Shown here: in pieces, positions 24,443-34,551 of the stretch
Layout of the letters: each line of letters begins with the position of its first letter
Numbering within the stretch: the stretch's first letter is position 1
From: Bacillus chungangensis
Lineage (GTDB): Bacteria; Bacillota; Bacilli; Bacillales; Bacillaceae_C
DNA length: 64,000 nucleotides
NCBI RefSeq assembly: GCF_030812995.1
Contig: NZ_JAUSTT010000023.1
Span: forward strand, 1-64,000
Direction: 5' to 3'
The notes under the pieces: model-generated
Database searches by the model: none
Told to the model about the DNA's origin: nothing
The model's input: only the letters and a program-made list of their open reading frames with translations
Position numbers and translations under genes: made by a program

Positions 24443-24906
24443 GTTATTCCAACTCCCTACTATTTTTTTAATGGTTTTTATAGAAATTTGATTGTTCATG
24501 ATCCTCTATCCACTACTAAGCTTACGATTCATCAGGTTCTTTTCGGCTTGTTTTAAAAACGAAAATGATCCAATTGCACTGTAAGTTTTTGTGAGAAAAA
24601 GCTTTATTTGAGAATGAAGCGCTTTGTGAAGTATGAAAGCAATACAGCAAGCTCAATACTTGTAAAAAGAAAGCGATTCTGTCTTTAGTAAGCATGTCGG
24701 CTCTGCTAAACCAGCCCAGCTTCAAAAAGAGGAGGATGATGAACGATCCTTCTATGAGAAAGCATGGACATAATCGGAAATTTTTATACCAATATGTTTA
24801 AAAAACTACTAGATTTTTATTTTGACGAGGAAAAACAACGTTGTCTTTTAACAGGATTAAAAAATCGCTATAATAGATTCATGGTTTGTTGAAAGTAGGT
24901 GATAAA
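24443..24906. other. Intergenic stretch between rsfA and ywfO
   Basis: No full gene seen. A 20-codon ORF at 24,739-24,801 (NDPSMRKHGHNRKFLYQYV) has AAAGAGGAGG immediately before it, but the spacing is too short for confident translation. A TATAAT (24,870) lies just before ywfO and is probably its -10. Confidence 0.4.
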
Positions 24907-26205
24907 ATGTATGGCACAATGAAGCTTCAGGAAGAGAAGGTTTTCAAAGATCCTGTTCATCGCTATGTGCATGTGAAAGATAAAGTAATATGGGACTTAA
25001 TCGGAACGAAAGAATTTCAGCGGCTCAGAAGAATTCGGCAATTAGGGACAACGTATGTAACTTTTCATGGTGCTGAACATAGTCGCTTCAACCATTCACT
25101 CGGGGTTTATGAAATTGTTAGGCGAATTGTTGATAATGTTTTTAAAAACCGTCAAGAATGGGATAACAGCCAGCGATTGCTGTCATTGTGCGCCGCGCTT
25201 TTGCACGATTTAGGTCATGGCCCCTTTTCTCATTCATTTGAAAAAGTGTTCCACCTTGACCATGAACATTTTACACAGGAGATTATTTTAGGCAAGACAG
25301 AAGTGAATGATGTATTGACGAAAGTAGGCAAGGATTTTCCCCAAAAGGTCGCAGATGTCATTGCAAAAACGTCTGAACATAAACTAGTGATCAATTTAAT
25401 TTCCAGTCAAATTGACGCTGACCGGATGGATTATTTATTGCGTGATTCCTATTTTACAGGTGTCAGCTACGGTCAATTTGATATGGAAAGAATTTTGCGT
25501 GTCATGCGTCCGCAGGAAGATCAAATTGTCATTAAGTATACAGGCATGCATGCAATAGAAGATTATATTATGAGTCGTTATCAAATGTATTGGCAAGTAT
25601 ATTTCCATCCAGTAACAAGAAGTGCCGATGTCATTTTGCGGAAAATTTTGCATCGTGCCAAGGCGTTGTATGATAAGCAATACAAATTTCAGAGTGATCC
25701 GCATCATTTCTATTCTTTGTTCCAAGAAAAGGTAACGTTAGAAGACTATTTAAAGCTAGACGAGTCGATTATACTTTACTATTTTCAGATGTGGCAAGAG
25801 GAAGACGATCAGATTTTACGTGATTTGTGTACACGCTTTGTCAATAGGAATTTGTTTAAGTATGTTGAATTTGATCCATCAAAAGAATATAAAGTACTTG
25901 CAAAGCTGGAATCTTTGTTTTTGGAGGCAGGATTAGATCCTGAATACTACTTAGTGGTAGACTCCTCTTCAGATCTCCCTTATGATTTTTACCGTCCAGG
26001 GGAAGAGGGAGAGCGACTGCCTATCCATTTATTGATGGCGGATGGGGAATTAAGAGAACTATCCCGTGAATCGACGATTGTTGATGCAATATCTGGCAAG
26101 CGTAGAACTGATCATAAGCTCTATTTTCCTGGAGAGTTGCTGGCAGTTGATGGCAAACACAAAAATCTTGAGCAGCAAATTCGTGTCCTCTTAGGAAAGA
26201 AATAA
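24907..26205 (+). CDS. ywfO: HD-domain phosphohydrolase YwfO
   Basis: 432 residues. The HD motif is intact: HSRFNHSLGVYEIVRR, LLHDLGHGPFSHSFEKVF and the downstream SQIDADRMDYLLRDSYFTG. The family is SAMHD1/dGTPase-like, and YwfO of B. subtilis is a dNTP triphosphohydrolase. ATG 24907 follows TAGGTGAT; an open frame from 24,886 has no better site. ywgA follows 38 bases later, as in B. subtilis. Confidence 0.92.
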   Translation: MYGTMKLQEEKVFKDPVHRYVHVKDKVIWDLIGTKEFQRLRRIRQLGTTYVTFHGAEHSRFNHSLGVYEIVRRIVDNVFKNRQEWDNSQRLLSLCAALLHDLGHGPFSHSFEKVFHLDHEHFTQEIILGKTEVNDVLTKVGKDFPQKVADVIAKTSEHKLVINLISSQIDADRMDYLLRDSYFTGVSYGQFDMERILRVMRPQEDQIVIKYTGMHAIEDYIMSRYQMYWQVYFHPVTRSADVILRKILHRAKALYDKQYKFQSDPHHFYSLFQEKVTLEDYLKLDESIILYYFQMWQEEDDQILRDLCTRFVNRNLFKYVEFDPSKEYKVLAKLESLFLEAGLDPEYYLVVDSSSDLPYDFYRPGEEGERLPIHLLMADGELRELSRESTIVDAISGKRRTDHKLYFPGELLAVDGKHKNLEQQIRVLLGKK

Positions 26206-26243
26206 AGTAATCATGTAATTTTGATGGAAGGGGATGGGTAAAT

Positions 26244-26741
26244 TTGTTACATGACCATGCCAAATTAATTAGTGCAATTGCGGCTTCTGGAGAGATTGTC
26301 GGTAGAAAGAAGCTCCAGAAAATGATTTATATCGCAAAGAAACGATTGTTTCCCTTCGATGAAAAGTTTGAATTTCATTTTTATGGCCCATACTCAGAAG
26401 AATTAACATTAAGAATAGAGGAATTAGGAAATCTGGGTTTTTTAAAGGAAACACGAGAAGAAAAGGGAAATTATTACCAATACCGTTATTCAGTGACGAA
26501 GAGCGGCAAAGAGTTTTTAGAAAATCAAAAATTAAAGATGCCAGATTTAACGACTATTTTTACTGATCTTAATAAACAAACCGCCCGTTTTTTAGAATTG
26601 GTATCTACAATTTTATATTTTGATCACTTATCTAAAGCGGAAGTTGCAGATAAAATTGCGACACTAAAAAGCAGTCAACGCTATACAGATGAAGAAATAG
26701 AAGCTGCTTATGCATATATTGAGAAGCTCGATAAAGCGTAA
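26244..26741 (+). CDS. ywgA: YwgA family protein
   Basis: 165 residues, winged-helix-like YwgA: AKLISAIAASGEIVGRKKLQ, YIAKKRLFPFDEKFEFHFYG and LTLRIEELGNLGFLKE. The function is unknown; the fold resembles that of antitoxin/SocA-like (DUF4065) proteins. The start is TTG 26244 after GGAAGGGGA. A terminator stem begins inside its last codons. Confidence 0.85.
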   Translation: MLHDHAKLISAIAASGEIVGRKKLQKMIYIAKKRLFPFDEKFEFHFYGPYSEELTLRIEELGNLGFLKETREEKGNYYQYRYSVTKSGKEFLENQKLKMPDLTTIFTDLNKQTARFLELVSTILYFDHLSKAEVADKIATLKSSQRYTDEEIEAAYAYIEKLDKA

Positions 26742-26766
26742 AGCTAGGGAAAGCTGCTTTACGCTT
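26733..26766 (+). terminator. Terminator of ywfO-ywgA
   Basis: AAGCGTAAAGC pairs with GCTTTACGCTT around an 11-base loop. It overlaps the ywgA stop codon and has only a weak T-tail. Confidence 0.6.
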
Positions 26767-26836
26767 ATCATCTGTCTCAATGCCCCTCCAGGAAAGGCTC
26801 AATATCAAACTTTGAGCATCTCCATATATGACTCTC

Positions 26837-27022
26837 TTATTTGTCACTAGCTAACTTTCCTGCAATCGCATAATGGTTTTTGGCCATTTCTTCAATCACA
26901 ACGGTTATTTTTTCTTCTGGAGCATCTATAGTTTCGGATACTGCTTCCGTTACTTTTTTTACTAGTGCTCTTTTTTGATTGTCAGTACGTCCTTCCAGCA
27001 TTTGAACAGTAATAATTGGCAT
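26837..27022 (-). CDS. ywhB: 4-oxalocrotonate tautomerase family protein YwhB
   Basis: 61 residues. Starts MPIITVQMLEGRTDNQKRAL, with Pro2 (Pro1 of the mature enzyme) as the general base and an EKITVVIEEM strand carrying the usual charged residues. It is a small hexameric tautomerase; the physiological substrate is not known. A strong GGAGG ribosome site lies upstream. Confidence 0.93.
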   Translation of the reverse strand: MPIITVQMLEGRTDNQKRALVKKVTEAVSETIDAPEEKITVVIEEMAKNHYAIAGKLASDK

Positions 27023-27353
27023 GATATTCCCGCCTCCTTTTTCATTCGAAGAGGTTATTCAAAGACCATCCAAGTTCAAGACATCTTCTCGTATGAAGAT
27101 CACAACGTTCGCTGTTTGAAAATTGCGCTTTCTTATTGAACCTCTCGAAATTTTTTTTCAGCATTTTTGAGAGGTTGATTTATCTTTATATCAGCCTCTC
27201 TGCTGCCTCTAAAATTGTAGAACGTTTTACTGCTGTAAGCAAGCGTCATTTCGAAGGAGCTTCGCAGCTTTTTTGGGTACCTTGCTATATTCATTTACGT
27301 TCACCACGATAGAGGAGAGTTCATACAATGTATAGGTAAATAGTATGGTTATT
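27023..27353. other. Gene-free stretch upstream of ywhB
   Basis: About 330 bases with no ORF of note. Repeated GAGGTT/AACCTC words (for example GAGGTTATTC, GAACCTCTCG, GAGAGGTTGATT) can form loose hairpins; I assign nothing. Confidence 0.4.
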
Positions 27354-27694
27354 TTTATCCCACATCTAACTGGCAGTAAGACCCCCACCTCGGGGAGTAA
27401 GAGGAATCAGAAGCGCTAGGTGGGGGATAACTGAAAGTCAAATGTCCGATTGGTTCGGGCCGACAGGATAAGGAAAGCTTCTTGAATTAGCATCGCACGA
27501 AGAAAAAGTGTTCTCCTTTTCGAGGATGTCGGTCACAAAGGCGTTGCAACAGGACAAGGAAAGCTTCGGCAGCGATACATCGCACGAAGAAAAAGCGTTT
27601 TCCTTTTTCGAGGACGTTGCGATCCTAGCCTTTGTTCTAATTCTTATCAGTGGGGGATGAGAGAAAACCCCCACTCATGGAAGTTTCACTTTAT
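27354..27694 (+). repeat. Dispersed hairpin repeat, copy F (long form)
   Basis: Two internal units and both terminal hairpins; near-identical to copies D and G, so probably recently active or recently copied. Confidence 0.85.
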
Positions 27695-27830
27695 CAAAAG
27701 ACCGTATCCTCCTCCATTTAACAGCCTCAGACATATAAATGAACTCAATTGTAATGTGTATTGCATGAATAAATACATTTAATTTTGTATACTAAGGAAG
27801 TGAGAAGTTTGCCAAAAAGGAGCCGGATGT

Positions 27831-28484
27831 GTGGAACGTTTTTTAGCTTTTAAACTTGAAGAAATCCCTATTGTTGCAGTCGTTTTAATTATCGCATTTA
27901 CTGTTCATGAATTTGCTCATGCCTATACAGCGTATTGCTTCGGCGATCCAACGGCGAAGAAGCAGGGAAGATTGACACTAAACCCAATGCAGCACATTGA
28001 TCCGCTTGGAACAATCCTTATTTTTATTGCTGGCTTTGGCTGGGCTCGTCCAGTGCCTGTTAATCGTTTTTATTTTAACAAGCCACGGCTTGCAGGTATC
28101 GTCGTTTCTTTAATGGGGCCGATGAGTAATTTCTTATTGGCGATTATCGGATATGGTGTATTTTATGCATTAATTGTTTCAGGTGTTAGTGCGACTGTTC
28201 CTTTCTTCGTGCTAAAGTTTTTGGAGCTTTTTGTTTGGTTAAATCTTGTACTGTTCGTGTTTAACCTTTTACCTCTCCCTCCATTAGACGGCTATCGAAT
28301 TGTGGAGGATCTTGTACCAACTGACATTAGGGCAAAGATGACACAATTTGAGCAGTATGGTGCACTTATTTTTCTCGTTCTTGTTATCACTCCATTGTCT
28401 CAATATACAATTAGGCCTATTTTTCAACAAGTATTGCCATTCTTAGTGCAACAGCTTCAAGGTTTGTTTTCGCTGTTCTTTTAA
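27831..28484 (+). CDS. ywhC: Site-2 protease family (M50) membrane protein YwhC
   Basis: 217 residues with 5-6 hydrophobic segments. Zinc motif HEFAH at ~27-31, the NPMQHIDPLGTILIF segment, and the C-terminal FNLLPLPPLDGYRI containing the third zinc ligand. It is an intramembrane metalloprotease homologue of unknown substrate. GTG 27831 has AAAGGAG 9 bases upstream. Confidence 0.93.
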   Translation: MERFLAFKLEEIPIVAVVLIIAFTVHEFAHAYTAYCFGDPTAKKQGRLTLNPMQHIDPLGTILIFIAGFGWARPVPVNRFYFNKPRLAGIVVSLMGPMSNFLLAIIGYGVFYALIVSGVSATVPFFVLKFLELFVWLNLVLFVFNLLPLPPLDGYRIVEDLVPTDIRAKMTQFEQYGALIFLVLVITPLSQYTIRPIFQQVLPFLVQQLQGLFSLFF

Positions 28485-28724
28485 GGCTTATTAAAAAAAT
28501 CCCTGAAAAATAGTTCCGTGTGAATACAGTACGATCCATCAATTTTTAATCGGCTGCGCCTCTGTTCTCCCTTCATTTGCTGACTTTTTATGCAACAGCC
28601 TTGTAGGTGCAGCACATTTTGCCTTATTCGAGTACCTAGCAGTAAAATTGGGCAATGGCAGCTGGCATTCGTAAGGATACGGCGATTGGAAGGTGCAATG
28701 AGTAGTTGAAAGGATGATGTTAGG

Positions 28725-29246
28725 ATGGAAAATGAAAAAAAGCAAAAAGTCGGTTTTAATATTATTAAAGATGCTCCTACTGATGGCCATAAAGGCTTTG
28801 GAATCGGTTCTTTAAGTTTAGAAAATATTTCGCCAGTCTTTGTTGACGTAGAAGCTGAAGAAGCATTTATTGATGTTGGCGCTATGCATGGACGCAGCCA
28901 GATAGAACGAAAAATTAGATTTTCTCCCGATAGATCAACTGTTCCAGAAGAAGGAGCAAAGCTTTATTGGCTCGTTTGGGTTACAGTGGACCGCAAAGAG
29001 GAAGGTCTATATTATGCTGGTGTCGGTGCTTGTGAAATGGTCATTAACCGTCCAGAGCGGCGCGGCTATAAATCAATGCCTGAGCATGTAAATCATATGG
29101 ATAAATCATTAAAAGGCAAGATTATAGTGGATCATATGGATGATAAGTCAAAAATGATTTTGAGTGATTTTCTAAAAAATTACAATGAGGAATTTTGGCG
29201 TTTATCTAGCGATGAACTAAAAAGCGCACTGCAAACTGAAAAATAA
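28725..29246 (+). CDS. ywhD: YwhD family protein
   Basis: 173 residues matching YwhD (GFNIIKDAPTDGHKGFGIGS; AEEAFIDVGAMHGRSQIERK; RRGYKSMPEHVNHMDKSLKG). Function unknown, soluble. Position after ywhC and convergent with pbpG is as in B. subtilis. Confidence 0.9.
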   Translation: MENEKKQKVGFNIIKDAPTDGHKGFGIGSLSLENISPVFVDVEAEEAFIDVGAMHGRSQIERKIRFSPDRSTVPEEGAKLYWLVWVTVDRKEEGLYYAGVGACEMVINRPERRGYKSMPEHVNHMDKSLKGKIIVDHMDDKSKMILSDFLKNYNEEFWRLSSDELKSALQTEK

Positions 29247-29351
29247 TTGTTATTATGAACAATTTGTGAAGTTTTCTTTGTTTTCGACCAGAAGCTTGCT
29301 GATTCAATAAAAAAAATGTACACTTAACATGATTTGCACAATGCAAACTAG

Positions 29352-29395
29352 GATATAAAAAACTCGAGGTTCGCACAACCTCGAGTTTTTTATAT
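29352..29395. terminator. Bidirectional terminator ywhD/pbpG
   Basis: A perfect stem, GATATAAAAAACTCGAGGTT and its complement around a 4-5 base loop, with A/T tracts on both sides. It serves two converging genes. Confidence 0.9.
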
Positions 29396-29431
29396 CTAAA
29401 GAGAGAAAAGCATGTATGAGATTCGGCTGCA

Positions 29432-31489
29432 TTATCTCCACTCAAACAGACGCCGGAACCAATGTTTTTTTGCTTTGCTTCGTTGTTTCTGCTGCTTGCC
29501 TTTATCCTCCAAATGATTACTGCAATATTCACTCGGCTCTGTTCCTCTTAAAAAGTAAGTTAGCCGTGGGGCAGTCGGACATGCCTTTGTCGCGATTTTT
29601 CCAGTGTCAGGATCAATCATTTTTGCAACCACTCCTTTTTCAGGAAGAAATGTTTGCACAGGCTCCGTCTTTAAAGCTTCTTCCATGAAGCGTATCCAGA
29701 TATCCTTTGCATAGGCTGCATCCGCTATATAAGTAATATCTTTCCCTTTATCATAACCTGTCCATACTCCAGCAGTAAGCTGGGGGGCAAAGCCAATCAT
29801 CCAGCTGTCCTTGTTGGTTGAGCCTGATTTGCCAGCGTATGGTCTTGTCATCTGCTGCAAAATCGAATTTCCTGTAATCGTCGCATAGTCATTTAAACTT
29901 GGGTCAAACATTCCTGTCATCATCTGTGTCATGATAGAAGCAAGGGCTGGGTTAAGGACCTGCTCGTTTGAAGTGTCTGCTTCATAAAGGATGTTGCCAT
30001 CCATATCCTCTACTTTTTTTATAAAGGTTGGTGTCACTTCTTTTCCACCATTCACAAATAAATTATAGGCATTGACGATCTCAAGCTGCCTAACACCGGA
30101 CGCCCCGATCGCGGATGATGGCACTTTTTCAATCTCTGTCGTCAATCCAAATTGTCTTGCTGTATTTATTAACACTTCTTCTCCAATGAATAAATGGGTT
30201 TTAACTGCATAGATATTGTCGGAAAGTGCCAACGCCCGGTCTAGCGTAATCGCTTTGTCTGCATATTGGTGATTATAATTCCTTGGTGTGTAGTTTGCTC
30301 GATCGTTATCAAAGCGGAAAGTTGTTTTTTCACTGCGTATCATTGTTGTCGGTGTAAAGCCTTTTTCTAGTGCTGCATAATATAGCAAGGGCTTCATTGT
30401 TGAACCAGGCTGTCTTACTGCTTGTACCGCACGATTAAACGGACTTTCTTTATAATTGCGCCCGCCAACCATTGCTGTTACATATCCATTATGAGGCTGA
30501 ATTGCTGTCAAGGCGACTTGGATATCAGATGTATCTGAAATCGTATCCCTGATTACTTTTTCAGCAATTTGTTGATGTTTTGTATTTAAAGTAGTGTATA
30601 TATGGAGACCGCCTCTATCAATCATTTGGCGATCAAAACCAGCGGCAGTTTGCAATTGCGCTTTCACAATGTCTTGAAAGTAAGGAGCAGTCTTTATTTG
30701 ATGATGTGTATGCTCTCCCACTAAATGCAGCGCTTCGTTTGCAGCTGCTTTTGCTTCAGCTTTTGAAATGAAGCCATTTGTCTGAAGCGCCTGCAAAACA
30801 ACGAGCTGACGCTGCTTTGCTTTTTCTTCAGAAAACAGAGGAGAGTAGATGCTAGGCCCTTTTGGAATCCCTGCCAGCATCGCTGCTTCTGCAAGTGAAA
30901 GTTCATTTGCGTTTTTTCCATAATAAAATTGGCTGGCAGCTTGAATGCCATATGTACCGTGGCCATAATAAATCGTATTTAAATACCCTTCCAATATCTC
31001 TTCTTTGTTATAATTCACTTCTAATCTTAATGTATAAAATGCTTCCGTTATTTTTCGCTTCCATGTTTTATCAAGGCCAAGATAGAGAGCTCTAGCATAT
31101 TGCTGTGTAATGGTACTTGCACCTTGCTTTTTCTTCATTGCTTTCACATTTACGATAACGGCGCCCATCATTCTTTTTAAATCGAAACCGTAATGTTTAT
31201 AAAAGGTCTTATCTTCTACAGCGATAGTAGCATTTACAATGTTTGGCGAAATTTCATCTAAATGAACCCAAAATCGTTTTTGGCCGCTATTGCTTTCGCC
31301 AACAACTGTACCATCATCTGCATAAAAAAGGTTGGACTGTGAGACAGTCAAAGGAGGAGGGCCCAGCACTTTTGCTAATAAAATAACGGCAAGTAAGCAA
31401 ATGAGCATCAAAATGCCAATAAAAATACTTGCTCGAATAAAAAAACGAAAATATTTTCTTTTTTTGCTTAAAATAGCCATTGTTTCCAT
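29432..31489 (-). CDS. pbpG: Class A penicillin-binding protein PbpG (transglycosylase/transpeptidase)
   Basis: About 685 residues. One N-terminal membrane anchor (~20-42), GT51 transglycosylase (AVEDKTFYKHYGFDLKRMMG; GASTITQQYARALYL; EGYLNTIYYGHGTYGIQAAS), then the transpeptidase with STMK (RQPGSTMKP), SDN (ALSDNIYAV) and KSGS (YAGKSGSTNKD). It polymerises and cross-links peptidoglycan; B. subtilis PbpG acts in spore cortex/germ-wall synthesis. ATG 31489 was chosen because GAGAG is correctly spaced from it; an ATG two codons upstream is too close. Confidence 0.93.
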   Translation of the reverse strand: METMAILSKKRKYFRFFIRASIFIGILMLICLLAVILLAKVLGPPPLTVSQSNLFYADDGTVVGESNSGQKRFWVHLDEISPNIVNATIAVEDKTFYKHYGFDLKRMMGAVIVNVKAMKKKQGASTITQQYARALYLGLDKTWKRKITEAFYTLRLEVNYNKEEILEGYLNTIYYGHGTYGIQAASQFYYGKNANELSLAEAAMLAGIPKGPSIYSPLFSEEKAKQRQLVVLQALQTNGFISKAEAKAAANEALHLVGEHTHHQIKTAPYFQDIVKAQLQTAAGFDRQMIDRGGLHIYTTLNTKHQQIAEKVIRDTISDTSDIQVALTAIQPHNGYVTAMVGGRNYKESPFNRAVQAVRQPGSTMKPLLYYAALEKGFTPTTMIRSEKTTFRFDNDRANYTPRNYNHQYADKAITLDRALALSDNIYAVKTHLFIGEEVLINTARQFGLTTEIEKVPSSAIGASGVRQLEIVNAYNLFVNGGKEVTPTFIKKVEDMDGNILYEADTSNEQVLNPALASIMTQMMTGMFDPSLNDYATITGNSILQQMTRPYAGKSGSTNKDSWMIGFAPQLTAGVWTGYDKGKDITYIADAAYAKDIWIRFMEEALKTEPVQTFLPEKGVVAKMIDPDTGKIATKACPTAPRLTYFLRGTEPSEYCSNHLEDKGKQQKQRSKAKKHWFRRLFEWR

Positions 31490-32075
31490 TAGCATTCTCT
31501 CATTTCTTTCTTTATTTATTAAAATGTTCAGATCTTTTCTTTCGGTTTTATCGTATGTTCGCTAGAAATATACGAAACAATATTTACACAAACCAAATGG
31601 TTGATGAAGGTTTAATAAATTCGATGTATCAGTTTTACAACATAACGAGTAAAAAAATCGATTTACATGAGCAGCCACCGTAGTTACATCATTCTTCTAA
31701 CACTGCTATTAATAACAGTATGAAAAAAAAACCGCTGTTTTAAACCCAATGCGAAAATAAAGTGATTGAATCAAGTCTCTCAACACCGTACAAGTTAAGG
31801 ACGCATCGTCTCTGTTGCAAAGCTTGAGAGACTTTCGTAAAGGAAAAAGAAGATCATTTTTTCTAGGCTTAAAACAAAGACGAGAAGCATTACTTATTTT
31901 ACTGCCCAGTTCAGACATTTTTGTTCAATGAAATAATAAACATTTTCTGAAAATAAACTGTCAACTAACATTTTCCAAATTCATAAAAAAAATGATCTTG
32001 TATTTTCTTAAAATTTCTCTATAATTTTTCTCATGCTATACAACTTACTTGATAAAAAAATTGGGAGGAAACATA
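31490..32075. other. Gap between divergent pbpG and speE with a long inverted repeat
   Basis: No convincing ORF. AAGTCTCTCAA (31,773-31,783) and TTGAGAGACTT (31,824-31,834) form an 11-bp stem around a 40-base loop; meaning unknown. Confidence 0.4.
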
Positions 32076-32906
32076 ATGAGTGGACTTTGGTTTACCGAAA
32101 AGCAGACAGAAAATTTTGGGATTACGATGAAAGTAAATCGTACTTTACATACAGAACAGACTGATTTTCAAAAATTAGATATGATTGAAACTGCTGAATG
32201 GGGGAAAATGCTTCTCTTAGATAATATGGTGATGACAAGCGAAAAGGATGAATTTGTATATCATGAAATGGTTGCTCATGTGCCGCTTTTTACTCATCCT
32301 CATCCACAAAAAGTACTCGTTGTCGGCGGCGGTGATGGTGGAGTTGTTCGCGAAATATTAAAACATCCAAGTGTCGAGAAAGTCACTTTAGTTGACATTG
32401 ATAGCAAAGTCATTGAATATGCCAAACAATATTTGCCTAACATTGCCGGTGAACTTGATAATGAACGTGTGGAAGTAAAAGTCGGCGACGGTTTTATGCA
32501 TATTGCACAAAGCAAAAACGAGTATGATGTTATCATGGTTGATTCAACAGAACCTGTCGGCCCAGCAGTTAATTTGTTTACAAAAGGATTTTATGCTGGA
32601 ATTGCCCAAGCATTAAAAGACGATGGCATTTTTGTTGCACAAACGGATAATCCTTGGTTTAAAGCTGATTTAATTCGTGAAGTGCAAAAAGATGTTAAAG
32701 AAATTTTTCCAATTACAAACTTGTATCACGCTAATGTTCCTACCTATCCAAGTGGGATGTGGACGTTTACAATCGGCTCAAAAAAATATGATCCATTGCA
32801 AGTAAGTGAAGATCGTTTCCACGAAATTGAAACCATTTATTACACAAAGGAATTGCACAAAGCATCATTTGTGCTCCCTAAATTCGTGAAGGATCTGACA
32901 GAGTAA
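32076..32906 (+). CDS. speE: Spermidine synthase SpeE
   Basis: 276 residues. [53 protein letters not shown] and [16 protein letters not shown] are the classical aminopropyltransferase motifs. Start ATG 32076 (GGGAGGAAACATA). It makes spermidine from putrescine; the next gene, speB, supplies the putrescine. Confidence 0.95.
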   Translation: MSGLWFTEKQTENFGITMKVNRTLHTEQTDFQKLDMIETAEWGKMLLLDNMVMTSEKDEFVYHEMVAHVPLFTHPHPQKVLVVGGGDGGVVREILKHPSVEKVTLVDIDSKVIEYAKQYLPNIAGELDNERVEVKVGDGFMHIAQSKNEYDVIMVDSTEPVGPAVNLFTKGFYAGIAQALKDDGIFVAQTDNPWFKADLIREVQKDVKEIFPITNLYHANVPTYPSGMWTFTIGSKKYDPLQVSEDRFHEIETIYYTKELHKASFVLPKFVKDLTE

Positions 32907-32934
32907 GATTTTGGGAGAAAGAGGAGAGAGAATA

Positions 32935-33807
32935 GTGAAATTTGATGAAGCATATTCAGGCAATGTGTTTATTGGCAGCTCACCACATTATGAAGAATGC
33001 AAAGTTGTCATTTATGGGATGCCAATGGACTGGACCGTAAGCTATCGACCAGGTTCTCGTTTTGGCCCAAAACGGATTCGAGAAGCTTCGCTTGGTTTAG
33101 AGGAGTACAGTCCATATCTTGATCGGGAGCTTGAGGAAGTGTGCTTTTTTGATGCAGGCGATCTTCCTCTGCCATTTGGCAATCCTCAACGCAGTATAGA
33201 AATGATAGAGGATTATATCGATACTTTGTTAAAAGATAACAAATTTCCATTAGGAATGGGCGGCGAACATTTAGTATCTTGGCCAGTTATTAAAGCGATG
33301 GCAAAAAAATACCCAAATCTCGTAGTGATTCATATGGATGCTCATACAGATTTACGGACGGAATATGAAGGTGAGACTCTTTCACATGCGACACCTATTC
33401 GCAAGGTTGCGGAACATATCGGCCCCAAAAATGTTTATTCTTTTGGCATTCGTTCTGGTATGAAAGAGGAATTTGAATGGGCAAAGCAAAACGGGATGCA
33501 AATTGCAAAGTTTGACGTCTTAGACCCTTTAAAGGAAGTCTTGCCAAGTTTAAGCGGACGCCCTGTCTATGTCACAATCGACATTGATGTGCTGGATCCG
33601 GCACATGCGCCGGGTACTGGAACAGTTGATGGCGGAGGGATTACGACAAAAGAACTGCTAGCAGCTATTCATGAAATTGCCCGTTCCAATGTCAACGTTG
33701 TCGGCGGCGATCTTGTTGAAGTTGCGCCGAGTTATGACCATTCAGAACAGACAGTGAATACGGCAAGCAAGCTCATAAGAGAAATGATGCTCGGATGGGT
33801 GAAATAG
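32935..33807 (+). CDS. speB: Agmatinase SpeB
   Basis: 290 residues of the ureohydrolase fold with all manganese ligands: GGEHLVSW, MDAHTDLR, SHATPIRK and DIDVLDPAHAPGTG. It hydrolyses agmatine to putrescine and urea. GTG 32935 follows AGAGGAGAG. It forms an operon with speE, 28 bases apart. Confidence 0.95.
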   Translation: MKFDEAYSGNVFIGSSPHYEECKVVIYGMPMDWTVSYRPGSRFGPKRIREASLGLEEYSPYLDRELEEVCFFDAGDLPLPFGNPQRSIEMIEDYIDTLLKDNKFPLGMGGEHLVSWPVIKAMAKKYPNLVVIHMDAHTDLRTEYEGETLSHATPIRKVAEHIGPKNVYSFGIRSGMKEEFEWAKQNGMQIAKFDVLDPLKEVLPSLSGRPVYVTIDIDVLDPAHAPGTGTVDGGGITTKELLAAIHEIARSNVNVVGGDLVEVAPSYDHSEQTVNTASKLIREMMLGWVK

Positions 33808-33826
33808 TGTTATGAATCCTAATGAG

Positions 33827-33857
33827 GACGTTCTTCTTTTGGAGAACGTCTCTTTTA
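33827..33857 (+). terminator. Terminator of speE-speB
   Basis: GACGTTCT pairs with AGAACGTC around an 8-base loop, followed by TCTTTT. Confidence 0.85.
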
Positions 33858-34101
33858 GTGTACATGTGTTCGAATCTATGAGGTTGGCAATGAAGCAAAG
33901 TGGTATAATAAAACGATAGATTTTTTATTCGCTTATAAAAGATGGTCTCGCCTTTGTTGAAGTTCTCCTTGCTTTATGCAAGACGTTTTAGTATTTAGGC
34001 ATCATCGTCCTTCAAAAAACCTGAATACGACATTGCTTTTCCTTTTTTTTATTCTTATAATGAAAGGATTATAACGACTCGATAAAAGGATGTGAACGAC
34101 G

Positions 34102-34551
34102 TTGCCAACTACTGAAGTCCAATTCATCCCAGTTAAAATTCATTTGACAACCACTATTTTTTTTCAAGAGGAACCGGAAAAATATGAACTTACGCTGTTT
34201 GGCAGCCACTATCGGAAAAAGGATGCTGTTTTTTTAAAATATGACGAAATTCAAGAAGAAGGAACAATCAATACCATTGTCAAACTTTCAGGAGAGGAAG
34301 CGTTGATTTTGCGAAAAGGAGCTGTGACGATGCGCCTTCCTTTTCGCTTGAAAGAAAAAATGAATGGTTCCTATGATAGTCCTTATGGTACGTTGGCTTT
34401 ATCAACGAAAACGAAAAAACTAAGCCACACATACACAGAAGAAGGAATAATAGAGGGAGAAGTACAACTAGCGTACTCCATGATCATGCAAGGCACAACA
34501 GTTGGTACTTATGACATGAGGATTGAATATAAGGAGGATATAAGAGAGTAA
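34102..34551 (+). CDS. ywiB: YwiB family beta-barrel protein (DUF1934)
   Basis: 149 residues, lipocalin-like strands ([60 protein letters not shown]). Function unknown. It starts at TTG 34102 and its stop overlaps the argS start (TAATG), the arrangement also found in B. subtilis. Confidence 0.88.
   Translation: MPTTEVQFIPVKIHLTTTIFFQEEPEKYELTLFGSHYRKKDAVFLKYDEIQEEGTINTIVKLSGEEALILRKGAVTMRLPFRLKEKMNGSYDSPYGTLALSTKTKKLSHTYTEEGIIEGEVQLAYSMIMQGTTVGTYDMRIEYKEDIRE

Noticed and set aside
29206-29532. 108-codon minus-strand frame between ywhD and pbpG
   Set aside because: It overlaps both gene ends and the bidirectional terminator; no ribosome site or family resemblance.
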